A stretch of DNA of 64,000 nucleotides from NCBI GenBank assembly GCA_014239435.1, contig JAAZYX010000026.1, positions 95,446 through 159,445 on the forward strand. The letters are read 5' to 3'. The first letter of the stretch is position 1, and each line of letters opens with the position of its first letter. Source of the stretch: Fidelibacterota bacterium (GTDB lineage Bacteria > Fidelibacterota > Marinisomatia > Marinisomatales > TCS55). The notes beneath the pieces were generated by a model. The model worked only from the letters and a program-made list of their open reading frames with translations, did not search any database and had not been told where the DNA came from. A program made the translations under genes and the position numbers. Positions 55,555 to 63,978 of the stretch are shown here, piece after piece.

Positions 55555-55570
55555 TGTGACTTCAGTCACA
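55555..55570. promoter_or_regulatory. CRP-like palindrome TGTGA-N6-TCACA
   Basis: The 16 bases TGTGACTTCAGTCACA form a perfect inverted repeat with seven-base arms and a two-base centre. They equal the consensus half sites of CRP-type regulators. The site is in the 246-base gap between the M1/Omp85 gene and the sorting-domain gene, about 120 bases upstream of the expected transcription start of the latter. It has no T tract, so it is not a terminator. Which regulator binds it is unknown. Confidence 0.5.
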
Positions 55571-55624
55571 AGGAAGAAATAGAGTATTTTTATAGGTCTG
55601 TTAATAAAAACTCGAAACCTGTGT

Positions 55625-58582
55625 TTAGATTCCTCTGGAAAAACTGAACACCCATTTATCCGTCACAAACTGGTATCCTTTTCCCGATTTACTCACATCC
55701 TTCACCAACAACGGTGCATCAATTCGAATCCGGAATTCTTTACCCAGCACAGATTTTTTTAGCCGCAAACCCAATCCTGCATCCATTAAAAAGTCCCCTT
55801 TAAACCCGTCGTCTCCCTGTTTGTATTTGCTTCCCCAAATCCAGCCGTCATCCACAAAAGCTGCAAATTCTATATTGACCGCCTTTATGTCAGGTGTATA
55901 AAATAATTCAAGGGAATTGGCCATAACAGATTCCGCGCCCGCTAATTTTCCGCCATAATATCCGCGAAGATTCGCGTCGCCCGGCAAATGATAATGGTCT
56001 CTCATTTGGGTATTTCCGAAAAAGGAAGATGCATCGCGCAGAAAGGATTTGCTGTACAAATCGCCCGACCCGGCGCCTTCGATCGTGTATCTTTCCTGAG
56101 AAGGTACTCCCGTTTCGCTGCTGATGTGTCCCAGAATAAACCTGTTTCTAAAACCAAACTTCCCGCTACTGAAATCCACCGATGCTATCGCATTAAAGCG
56201 CGTAAAATTCCAGTCAGAAACAGAGCCGGGAGTGGTCGCAATATCTACATTAACCGTTACATATTTTTGAATTGAAAAGTTGTATCTGCTGTACAGAACG
56301 GCGACATTACCTACATCAAAAAGATTGGTTCGATTTTTATCCTTTGCATACGTCACATAAAACCCAATGGATGCATCATTCGTGAGAAAATCCGCAAATG
56401 CCTCGTTAAGGTGATTTTTTATTTCCAAACCAAATCCGCTTACTCCGCCGAAATCATAGGCATGAACCGAAGACGAAAATCCTGAAAAACTATGGACCGG
56501 TTTTCTGCTCGAAGACCAAGACCAATACATATTATCGGATTTGCTTGCGTAATGCAATTCCGCCCTCAAGGATTCCCAATATCCGTATTTTCTATTCAAC
56601 CGGATCCCGGGAATATATCCGTCCAATTCATGGTAGGACACTGTCGGCATCCATCGTCCAACATAAGTATCTCTGGGATTGTATCCTGTATTAATCCAGT
56701 CAAATTGCCATGTACTCGGCATGCGTCCGGTGTGATTGTTCCTCCTGTCAGCATCGATCGTCATTCCATCTGGATCGAGCGCAACAGATTTAGGCTCATG
56801 CTGTACGATGAAAGAAAAAGTGTCCTCTTTGCGCCATGCATGATTTTTCCACCAAACTCGTTTTGTAGTACCATCCATAAACGTTATTGCTAAAAGCTGA
56901 GGCAGTTCCCGTTTACCGTGTTTTGCGATATCAACTTCTACTTTCCATGATTCATCGGCCTGTTTTTCTTTTTTCCAGGATTCAATTCCGTAATCGAGGA
57001 TTCGAGTGTTATGCAGCCATGGATTAAAAAACCAATCGAGCTTTTCTCCGGCGATATCTTCCATGGTTGTTATGAAGCGTTCTTCGTTTACATGCTTCAA
57101 ATGCCATCTGTCAAAATATTCCTGCATACCGGCATAAAAGAGAGAATCGCCCAATACATAGTTAAGTTCGGCGAGCATGAGTCCGGGCTTTGTATAGGCA
57201 TTATAGCGATACGATCCACCATTATTAAACATATAGGATTTTCGGCTGATCGGCTCATCATTCCCGCTTGTTTGAAACCGAATGACAGACCACTGTGCTC
57301 TGTCTAAATAACTCGTAAATTTTCCGTGTTTTTTTACAAACGGTTTATAGCGCTTGGATGCATTTAGATCAAATCCGTGCTGGCCGTACCGATCAATCAT
57401 GTATTGCCCGGTTTGAAATGTTGTGAATCCTTCATCCAGCCAAGATTCGTCCACTTCATCATTTCCCATAATTCCGTAAAACCAGATGTGACCGATTTCA
57501 TGAAGAATGAGGCCCTCGCTTTCGCTGCCGTTCATCACCAACATGGGATATTCCATTCCACCGCCTTTGAGCCTATCCGTTGTTGTCACTTGCGGATAAG
57601 AGTACATCCCGAATTTTGTGCTCAGCCATTCCAATGCACGTTCCGATCTTGCCACCACTTTTTTTGTCCATTTTCCACCATTCTTTTCATTAAACAAAAC
57701 ATGAACATCAATCCCGTTCCACTCGCCGTGTTCGTATAAAAAGTTAGGCGATGTAATCCATGCAAAATCGTGGACTTGCTCTGCATGAAAGGAAACAATT
57801 CTTCGAGCGCTTGAATCAACATCCGCTTTGTTTTCTCTAAACTCTTCCAGCCAATCATCGAAATCTTTTGTGGTATCAACTGTCACATCATTCCAACCGG
57901 GATCGCCGCTTTTTACAACTCCCGTAGCGCCAACTGTGTACCAATCCGGAACATCCAACGAAACATCGAACGTACCGAATTCTCCGTAAAACTCTCCTTC
58001 TGCATGAAATGGGAAATTGTGCCAGCCGTTTTCGTCATACACCACCACCTTGGGATACCATTGCGCAAAATTATATTGTTCACCTACGCGCCCGGCGCGC
58101 TCAACCTGTTCACCGACATGGTGCACCCAATCAAATTCAATCGTTAGCGATTCGCCGGATTTCAACGGTTTGGATAAATCAGCCGATAAAATTGTGTCAT
58201 CTACCTGAAATGTATCCGCCAATTCTGAGTTATTTTGAGTGATTGAAAAATGGCTGACATCCACACTGCTGAAATACGAGTCCATTCCTTCAATAAATTT
58301 TGCAGCTCTTCCCAAACGACCAAATTTTTGCAAATATTCCCGATGTTTCACCGATTCTTCTTGGAACGCATTCGGCAACAAATGCAGGTACATGTTGTGA
58401 ATATCATCGGGAGAATTATTGGTGTACTTGATGACTGATTTTCCGCCAATAGTGTGCTCTTCAATGTCAAGTTTGACGTCCATATTATACTGTACAAACT
58501 GCTGCCAATAGTTTTCGGATGCAGAAAGAAATGCTGTAATCATGCAAATGACGATAAGGGACAGCCTAAGCATAGAGATCAT
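55625..58582 (-). CDS. M1-family metallopeptidase fused to a C-terminal Omp85-like beta-barrel
   Basis: This 985-residue protein has a signal peptide (about MLRLSLIVICMITAFLSAS) and two parts. Residues about 25-600 form an M1 aminopeptidase: the substrate motif GGGMEYPM, the zinc site HEIGH at 361-365 with the third ligand Glu384 (HEXXH-X18-E, in DESWLDEGFTTFQT), and a later conserved Tyr region (YNAYTKPGLML). Residues about 640-985 are rich in alternating aromatic beta strands and contain LRGYYGG at 872-878, matching the RGY/RGF motif of loop 6 in Omp85 barrels, with about 110 residues, enough for five strands, after it. A membrane-bound surface or periplasmic peptidase is inferred. It ends the pyrF-to-peptidase run and starts 18 bases after the TlpA-like gene. 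Confidence 0.8.
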   Translation of the reverse strand: MISMLRLSLIVICMITAFLSASENYWQQFVQYNMDVKLDIEEHTIGGKSVIKYTNNSPDDIHNMYLHLLPNAFQEESVKHREYLQKFGRLGRAAKFIEGMDSYFSSVDVSHFSITQNNSELADTFQVDDTILSADLSKPLKSGESLTIEFDWVHHVGEQVERAGRVGEQYNFAQWYPKVVVYDENGWHNFPFHAEGEFYGEFGTFDVSLDVPDWYTVGATGVVKSGDPGWNDVTVDTTKDFDDWLEEFRENKADVDSSARRIVSFHAEQVHDFAWITSPNFLYEHGEWNGIDVHVLFNEKNGGKWTKKVVARSERALEWLSTKFGMYSYPQVTTTDRLKGGGMEYPMLVMNGSESEGLILHEIGHIWFYGIMGNDEVDESWLDEGFTTFQTGQYMIDRYGQHGFDLNASKRYKPFVKKHGKFTSYLDRAQWSVIRFQTSGNDEPISRKSYMFNNGGSYRYNAYTKPGLMLAELNYVLGDSLFYAGMQEYFDRWHLKHVNEERFITTMEDIAGEKLDWFFNPWLHNTRILDYGIESWKKEKQADESWKVEVDIAKHGKRELPQLLAITFMDGTTKRVWWKNHAWRKEDTFSFIVQHEPKSVALDPDGMTIDADRRNNHTGRMPSTWQFDWINTGYNPRDTYVGRWMPTVSYHELDGYIPGIRLNRKYGYWESLRAELHYASKSDNMYWSWSSSRKPVHSFSGFSSSVHAYDFGGVSGFGLEIKNHLNEAFADFLTNDASIGFYVTYAKDKNRTNLFDVGNVAVLYSRYNFSIQKYVTVNVDIATTPGSVSDWNFTRFNAIASVDFSSGKFGFRNRFILGHISSETGVPSQERYTIEGAGSGDLYSKSFLRDASSFFGNTQMRDHYHLPGDANLRGYYGGKLAGAESVMANSLELFYTPDIKAVNIEFAAFVDDGWIWGSKYKQGDDGFKGDFLMDAGLGLRLKKSVLGKEFRIRIDAPLLVKDVSKSGKGYQFVTDKWVFSFSRGI

Positions 58583-58600
58583 AGTACTGAATTAAAATAA

Positions 58601-59167
58601 TCAGAGATACGGATTGATATCTTTGAGGAATTCCTGATGTGTCCTGGGGCCAATGTATCCCTTTACAATATAGCCTTCCCGATCAATCAGGAAAGTAGTT
58701 GGAATGGCATAAATCGGTTGATTGACAGCCTTTCCAAACATTCCGGTAACTTCGTCCGTCTCGCCGCCGTTTATATCCGCCAGCACAAGGTATTCCATTT
58801 CCCATTGATTGGCAAAGGATGCGATAGCATTCGCGGTTCCGGAACTCAGCGTTATGCCTACAATTTCGAGTCCGTCTTTTTTATGTGCTTCGTATAATTT
58901 ATTAAAATCAGGAATTTCTTTTTTGCATGGACCACACCACGTTCCCCAAAAATTTAGCAAAACTACTTTTCCCAAGAGGTCGTTTGATTTTACCAATTCA
59001 CCGGTTACACTATTGAGGAGCGTAAATTCGGGAGCAGGAACCGCGGAGTCTGGGCGCGCAGGCGATGAAACTTTCTGATTGGCATTTGCTGTAGAATCTT
59101 GATCTTTCTGGCTGCAGGCAGGCGCAATCAGCATCAGAGGAATTACAAAGGTGAGTACCCGTTTCAT
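58601..59167 (-). CDS. TlpA/ResA-like thioredoxin-fold lipoprotein
   Basis: TlpA/ResA proteins are membrane-attached thioredoxins that reduce disulfides outside the cytoplasm, for example in cytochrome c maturation. The 188 residues begin with a lipoprotein signal (MKRVLTFVIPLMLIAPACSQ, Cys18 as the lipidation site) and hold the active site NFWGTWCGPCKKEIPDF near residue 76. PTTFLIDREGYIVKGYIGPR near the end carries the cis-Pro. The start overlaps dsbD by four bases, so the two probably form one reducing system: DsbD brings electrons across the membrane and this protein uses them. Confidence 0.9.
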   Translation of the reverse strand: MKRVLTFVIPLMLIAPACSQKDQDSTANANQKVSSPARPDSAVPAPEFTLLNSVTGELVKSNDLLGKVVLLNFWGTWCGPCKKEIPDFNKLYEAHKKDGLEIVGITLSSGTANAIASFANQWEMEYLVLADINGGETDEVTGMFGKAVNQPIYAIPTTFLIDREGYIVKGYIGPRTHQEFLKDINPYL

Positions 59168-61050
59168 CCCGCGAGTCCTTTATCCAGGAAATCCAGAAAA
59201 TCACCGATATTTCTTGACATGCCCGGGAACCTGGCAATTTCAATATCATCTGGGCTCAAGATGACGTAAAACGGAAGCGCGGCAGTTCCGAACCTGTCAA
59301 TTTCATATTGCTGGTGCTCACGATAATTGGGTCCGCCGTCCGTAAACAACTGCACCAATATCATTTCTTCAAACCGATCCATAACCTCTTTTTCCGGGAA
59401 AATATTGATTTCCATCCAACGGCAGTTTGTGCAGGTGTAACCTGTAAAATCAACAAAAACCGGTTTACCTGCAATGCGGGCCTCAGCCAATCCGTCTTCT
59501 AATTCCTTATGCCATCCCAAAGCATGTACCTTAGAATAACTACTTTCATTACTGCCGGCAGCAATACTCGATTCCAGCGGTGGCGGTAAATAAGAATCGA
59601 TCAATCCGTGGATATTTTGCCCAAAAAGTCCGGTGCCTAAATAGAGCGAAAATGTGATAAACATGAAACTTAAGATCATACGTGGAACACTCAAGGAATC
59701 CACTTTTGAATCATGCGGAAGCTTGATTTTACCCAGGAGATAAATCCCGGTGAATAACATAATTATCGCCCAGGATGCCAACACCATCTTGTAGGTAAAA
59801 AATCCCCAGCCCCAAACGAGATCCATATTGCTTAAAAATTTGAATGCCGCCGCCAATTCCAAAAATCCCATGACCACTTTTACCGAATTCAGCCATGAAC
59901 CGGACTGCGGCATTTTGGCGAGATATGACGGAAATAGTGCGAGAAAGAAAAACGGCACCGCAAACGCAGCGCTGAAAACTAACATGCCAACGGCCGGCCA
60001 AAACCATTGTCCCTGCGACGCAGCAACCAACAGAAGTCCCATGAATTGTACCGTACAGGTAAAAGACGTCAGCGTGAATGTGACAGCCATAAACAAGGTG
60101 CCCATATATCCACCGCGGCCTTCCTGCTTCAGGCTAAACTGGCTGAGGCTTTGCGGAAGTTGGATTTCATACATTCCAAAAAGGGACAGCGCAAAATAAA
60201 TAAAGAGCGAGGCGATGAAAAAATTAACCCATGGATTTGCAGCAAGCTGATTTGCACCGGAAGCGCCGAGCGTTATCGCCAAGAGAAGTCCGAGCAAAGT
60301 AAACGTACCGATAATTCCGAGCGTGTAAACCGTTGCTTGTTTAAGCGGATTCTGGCCTTCCAATTCTCCTTGTTTTGTAAAAAAGGACACCGTTATGGGA
60401 ATCATCGGAAAAACACAGGGAGTCAATAGAGCTAAAAATCCCATGGATATCGCCAGCAAAATAAACGGAAAAAAACCAGCTTCAATGGCTGCGTCCAAAT
60501 TGATATTTCCGCTTTGGTCAAATGGAGACGTTCCTGCAAGTTTCATCATGCCGGCCCGAGGTTCGCCTTCTTCAATTTGAATAGAAACTGGGATTTCTTC
60601 CTCGCGGGGCGGATAGCAGAGCGATGCATTGCACACCTGATACAATACTTTTGCAATCACCGACACCGTGCCGGGTTCAAGATTATCTTTGAGCAAGACT
60701 GGAATTGTAAATTCTGAATTTCCCTTGTGAAAACGTGTTTCCATTTCGAACCCTTCATCCCATTCCACGATCGGGGTAGGTTCTTCAACTCGCCCTGCCT
60801 TTTGAATAGCATCACCGGAAATTGAAATTCTAGATGAGATTGGACCTTCCGGTACATCATAAATGGCGTAAATATGCCATTCTTCATCCATCTCAGCTCG
60901 AATAGTAATATCCACTACTTCGCCGGCTCGCGCAGAATCTTCTGCTTTAGCCGACAAGGTTACCGGATCTTGGAATTGAGCTAGAATGACCGCCGGGATG
61001 AGCAGCAGTGACCCTATTAACGTTCTGATTTTTTGTTGGTTATTCCGCAT
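59164..61050 (-). CDS. dsbD: Thiol:disulfide interchange protein DsbD
   Basis: DsbD moves electrons from cytoplasmic thioredoxin to periplasmic thiol proteins. The 628 residues show a signal peptide, an N-terminal DsbD-alpha domain with the Cys pair in YQVCNASLCYPP near residue 140, eight membrane segments with the redox Cys in LLTPCVFPMIP and SFTCTVQF, and a C-terminal thioredoxin domain with YTCTNCRWME near residue 539. All six catalytic cysteines are present. It partners the TlpA-like lipoprotein encoded downstream. A gap of 36 bases separates it from the patatin gene. Confidence 0.94.
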   Translation of the reverse strand: MRNNQQKIRTLIGSLLLIPAVILAQFQDPVTLSAKAEDSARAGEVVDITIRAEMDEEWHIYAIYDVPEGPISSRISISGDAIQKAGRVEEPTPIVEWDEGFEMETRFHKGNSEFTIPVLLKDNLEPGTVSVIAKVLYQVCNASLCYPPREEEIPVSIQIEEGEPRAGMMKLAGTSPFDQSGNINLDAAIEAGFFPFILLAISMGFLALLTPCVFPMIPITVSFFTKQGELEGQNPLKQATVYTLGIIGTFTLLGLLLAITLGASGANQLAANPWVNFFIASLFIYFALSLFGMYEIQLPQSLSQFSLKQEGRGGYMGTLFMAVTFTLTSFTCTVQFMGLLLVAASQGQWFWPAVGMLVFSAAFAVPFFFLALFPSYLAKMPQSGSWLNSVKVVMGFLELAAAFKFLSNMDLVWGWGFFTYKMVLASWAIIMLFTGIYLLGKIKLPHDSKVDSLSVPRMILSFMFITFSLYLGTGLFGQNIHGLIDSYLPPPLESSIAAGSNESSYSKVHALGWHKELEDGLAEARIAGKPVFVDFTGYTCTNCRWMEINIFPEKEVMDRFEEMILVQLFTDGGPNYREHQQYEIDRFGTAALPFYVILSPDDIEIARFPGMSRNIGDFLDFLDKGLAG

Positions 61051-61086
61051 AAGTATCAGTCAAAATATCGTTAAAAATACCATGGT

Positions 61087-61995
61087 TTAATTATTCTGAC
61101 CAAACCATTGTTTCGCCTTATAGTTCCAGGAAGATTTTTCCTCTAGCAGTTTCAAAAGGTCATCTATGATTTCATTCGCGGCACTCATGCCCTTTTCCAT
61201 GAGTCCTTCCACTTCGCTGAAACTGGACCAATGTAAATTTTTCACATGGGGGCGAATCACAAAATCGGCTTCGGTATTAACATAATTTACAAGATTCTCA
61301 TACGTTGCCTGATTGGCTCTCATGACAATTTCATAAATATTCACCCGCTTCATGGGCTCAGAAGTCTTCCGAGTAATATCTACGGCTATGCAAAAATCCG
61401 CATGGTCTTTTAACGGCTGGATTGGAATGGGCAATACTGCATTTCCGTCCACAATAATTTCGCCAGAGTCCCGTGTTGGCTGAACATATCCGGGAATGGA
61501 ACTGCTTCTCACGATGGCTTCTATCAAATCACCTTCAGAATAAATCCGAGGCGTCATCGTTTCCAATTCAGTGGCAGTCACAAACAGTGGAATTTTGAGT
61601 TCTTCAAATGTGCTTACGGGAACAAGATATCGAAATGCTTCCTCCAATCGCTCTCGTTTAATAATGGAATCTCTGCGTAGGGAAATAGCGAAAACGAGAT
61701 TATTTTTAAATTTTCTGGCCATTTGACCAAATACAGAATTCGAATCCGTGCTGGAAACCATTCTGCCGGTTCCCATTTGATTGAATGCTTTACTGGTTAA
61801 AAATGTACGAAATCTGTCTTCTACCCACGCCGGATCTTCAGTTGCAGCATACATGGCGCCAATCAGCGCGCCGGCGCTGGTACCGGCAATACTGTCAAAC
61901 CGGATGTCATGCTCGTGAAGGACTTTGAGTACACCAATGTGCGCCGCGCCTCTGGCACCGCCGCCGCTTAAGGCTAGGCCGGTTTTCATTTTCAT
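61087..61995 (-). CDS. Patatin-like phospholipase (RssA type)
   Basis: Patatin-like proteins hydrolyse lipid acyl chains with a Ser-Asp dyad. The 302 residues start with the oxyanion loop LALSGGGARGAAHIGVL, then the nucleophile elbow IAGTSAGALIGAMY near residue 40, and the Asp in IIVDGNAVLPIPI near residue 182, where the usual DGG/DGA is DGN. There is no signal peptide and no barrel, so it is a cytoplasmic or peripheral protein of the RssA group. It is coupled to the cyclophilin by a four-base overlap. The substrate is unknown. Confidence 0.9.
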   Translation of the reverse strand: MKMKTGLALSGGGARGAAHIGVLKVLHEHDIRFDSIAGTSAGALIGAMYAATEDPAWVEDRFRTFLTSKAFNQMGTGRMVSSTDSNSVFGQMARKFKNNLVFAISLRRDSIIKRERLEEAFRYLVPVSTFEELKIPLFVTATELETMTPRIYSEGDLIEAIVRSSSIPGYVQPTRDSGEIIVDGNAVLPIPIQPLKDHADFCIAVDITRKTSEPMKRVNIYEIVMRANQATYENLVNYVNTEADFVIRPHVKNLHWSSFSEVEGLMEKGMSAANEIIDDLLKLLEEKSSWNYKAKQWFGQNN

Positions 61996-62588
61996 TCTTT
62001 TATCACTGTGCTCCTTGGTACAATTCGGATTTGCATTTCAATGCGATCCAATGGATTGTCCATTCTATCTCTTTCGGCGGATACTATTTTATCTGCGACT
62101 TCCATTCCCTGAATGACCCTTCCAAAAACGGTATATTTATTGTCAAGCTGATTCACGTTATCCACGCAAATGAAAAACTGGCTACTCGCGCTATTCGGAT
62201 CATTCGTCCTTGCCATGGAAAGAGCGCCACGGTTGTGGGGACGAGCATTAAACTCTTCCGGAAGAAGCCAAGTAGTGGAATCATCTTCTTTTCCAATCCC
62301 AAAAAACTTTCCTGCACGCCCGCCTTGTCCATGGTTCGTCCGATCTTCATTTTTCGAATTTGGGTCTCCGCCCTGAATAACGAATCCCGGAATGACACGG
62401 TGAAAAGTGGTGCCGTCAAAGTATGTTTCATTCGCAAGCGCAGTAAAACTTTCTACATGCTTGGGTGCAACATCCGGAAAAAATTCAATTACCATATCAC
62501 CGAGTGTTGTAGAAATAACTGCAACATCCGATTCTTTTGCATTTGCTAGTGTTACCATTAGTATTATTACTCCTATCATTTTTTTCAT
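61992..62588 (-). CDS. Peptidyl-prolyl cis-trans isomerase, cyclophilin type, exported
   Basis: Cyclophilins speed up proline isomerisation in protein folding. The 198 residues begin with a signal peptide (MKKMIGVIILMVTLANAK), so this copy acts in the periplasm. The core shows TLGDMVIEFFPDVAPKHVE, TFHRVIPGFVIQGGDP with the catalytic Arg, GALSMARTNDPNSASSQFFI, and TVFGRVIQGMEVAD. An insertion (RTNHGQGGRAGKFFG) between the core blocks is common in bacterial forms. It overlaps pyrE and the patatin gene by four bases each. Confidence 0.94.
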   Translation of the reverse strand: MKKMIGVIILMVTLANAKESDVAVISTTLGDMVIEFFPDVAPKHVESFTALANETYFDGTTFHRVIPGFVIQGGDPNSKNEDRTNHGQGGRAGKFFGIGKEDDSTTWLLPEEFNARPHNRGALSMARTNDPNSASSQFFICVDNVNQLDNKYTVFGRVIQGMEVADKIVSAERDRMDNPLDRIEMQIRIVPRSTVIKE

Positions 62589-63160
62589 TTCAAACTCCTG
62601 CTTCCTGGTTTCTCAATTGGTATTCCTTTTAAATTTTCCGGCAATGCATCCTGATTGTAACTCACTGCTTCGAGCTCAACAATGCAATGCTGATTTTCAT
62701 GAAGTTTTACTTCTCCGCCGCTGCGATCCACAATCACTCCGACTCCAGCCACATTTCCGCCTAAACTTTCAGCCAAATCAATTACTTCTTTCGCCGATCC
62801 GCCGGTGGTAATTACGTCTTCCACAACTAAAATATTTTCGCCTTCATCAATAATAAATCCACGCCGTAGTATCATTTTTCCATTTTCTCGCTCTGCAAAA
62901 ATGGTTCGTTTATTCAATAATCTACCGACTTCGGTTCCGAGCACGATTCCGCCAACCGCCGGAGAAATAACGGTATCAATTTCACCCTCTTTAAAATGAT
63001 TGGAAAGAGTATTGGCAAACAGCGTTAAATATTCCGGATGCGAAAGCACCTTTGCACACTGAAAATAAGTTGGGCTATGCCGGCCGGATGATAAAACAAA
63101 ATGGCCTTCCAATAGTGCGCCGGTTTTTTTGAAGATGGATAGGTACTTTTCAGGACTCAT
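62585..63160 (-). CDS. pyrE: Orotate phosphoribosyltransferase
   Basis: PyrE makes orotidine 5'-phosphate from orotate and PRPP. I start at ATG 63160, seven bases after an AGGAAG site, rather than the TTG six bases earlier; this gives 191 residues. Motifs include LLEGHFVLSSGRHSPTYFQC near the N-terminus, FAERENGKMILRRGF and the PRPP-binding ILVVEDVITTGGSAKEVI near residue 115. It overlaps the pyrF end by 11 bases, so the two successive steps of UMP synthesis are made together. Confidence 0.95.
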   Translation of the reverse strand: MSPEKYLSIFKKTGALLEGHFVLSSGRHSPTYFQCAKVLSHPEYLTLFANTLSNHFKEGEIDTVISPAVGGIVLGTEVGRLLNKRTIFAERENGKMILRRGFIIDEGENILVVEDVITTGGSAKEVIDLAESLGGNVAGVGVIVDRSGGEVKLHENQHCIVELEAVSYNQDALPENLKGIPIEKPGSRSLK

Positions 63161-63935
63161 TAACAATCTTCCTCATTTGATTTACATAGTTTTCCGCCGC
63201 ATCGTGAATAGCCTTTTCGCTTAAATCTCCGGCGAAACTAATGCCTCTTGAAACATTGATAAGCGCCGGTCCATTTCGCGTTCCGGTTTTTAAACTTGAT
63301 TCTAAATCGCCACCTTGTGCGCCAACACCGGGAATGAGAAATGGAACCCCAGGTGATTTTTCTCGAATACTTTTTAACTCATCCGGCGCAGTGGCGCCTA
63401 CTACAAGTCCGACATTATCATTTTCATTTACTTCAATGGCAAGATCAATGGTTTTTTGAATCACAGCTTCGCTTTGCAAATCTGAAGCGGAAGCATTCGA
63501 AGTTCGACACAGGATAAAAGCGCCTTTGTCCGCATTCGATAAAAAAGGTTTTACTGCGTCTCTTCCCATAAACGGATTAACCGTAACTGCATCGAATCCG
63601 AAATGATCGAACATACTTTTCGCATATTGATTCGCAGTATTCCCGATATCGCCTCGTTTGCCATCACCAATAATAATCGCATCCGATGGAATCAGTTGTA
63701 ATATGTCTTCCAGCCAACGGATGCCTTCGCTTCCCCACCTTTCGAAGAACGCCAGATTCGGTTTGTAAGCAGCAGCGAATTCGGATGTTGCAGTTATTAC
63801 TTTTTGGCAATGATCCTGCAAATCAGATAAGCCGATATCGGCATCCGGAAAATTTTCGGGAGCAATATCAAGTCCGACACAGAGGTGAGACTGCGATTGG
63901 CTGATTCGGTTTGAAAGTCGGGAATTAAATGACAT
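63150..63935 (-). CDS. pyrF: Orotidine 5'-phosphate decarboxylase (group 2)
   Basis: PyrF forms UMP from OMP, the last step of de novo pyrimidine synthesis. The 261 residues match the longer, mycobacterial-type group: SHLCVGLDIAPENFPD near the start, KPNLAFFERWG, IIGDGKRGDIGNTAN with the catalytic Asp-Lys-Asp array, VTVNPFMGRDAVKPFL, and VPFLIPGVGAQGGDL. No Shine-Dalgarno sequence precedes the ATG, and the promoter motif lies only 11 bases upstream, so the mRNA may be nearly leaderless. It is the first gene of the - strand run to the M1 peptidase. Confidence 0.95.
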   Translation of the reverse strand: MSFNSRLSNRISQSQSHLCVGLDIAPENFPDADIGLSDLQDHCQKVITATSEFAAAYKPNLAFFERWGSEGIRWLEDILQLIPSDAIIIGDGKRGDIGNTANQYAKSMFDHFGFDAVTVNPFMGRDAVKPFLSNADKGAFILCRTSNASASDLQSEAVIQKTIDLAIEVNENDNVGLVVGATAPDELKSIREKSPGVPFLIPGVGAQGGDLESSLKTGTRNGPALINVSRGISFAGDLSEKAIHDAAENYVNQMRKIVNES

Positions 63936-63946
63936 CTTCGGGGCGC

Positions 63947-63978
63947 GAATTTACAGTCTCATTTTCCTTGAAACCAAA
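63947..63978 (-). promoter_or_regulatory. Promoter of pyrF and the downstream run (TTTG-N21-TAAATTC)
   Basis: On the - strand TTTG (63978-63975) is followed after 21 bases by TAAATTC (63953-63947) and GCGCC. It fits the shared pattern exactly. The start codon of pyrF is 11 bases after the element, implying a leader of only a few bases. Confidence 0.6.

Noticed and set aside
55555..55570. The TGTGA-N6-TCACA palindrome as a terminator of the M1/Omp85 gene
   Set aside because: The stem is short and no T-rich run follows on the - strand, so it fits a protein-binding site better.
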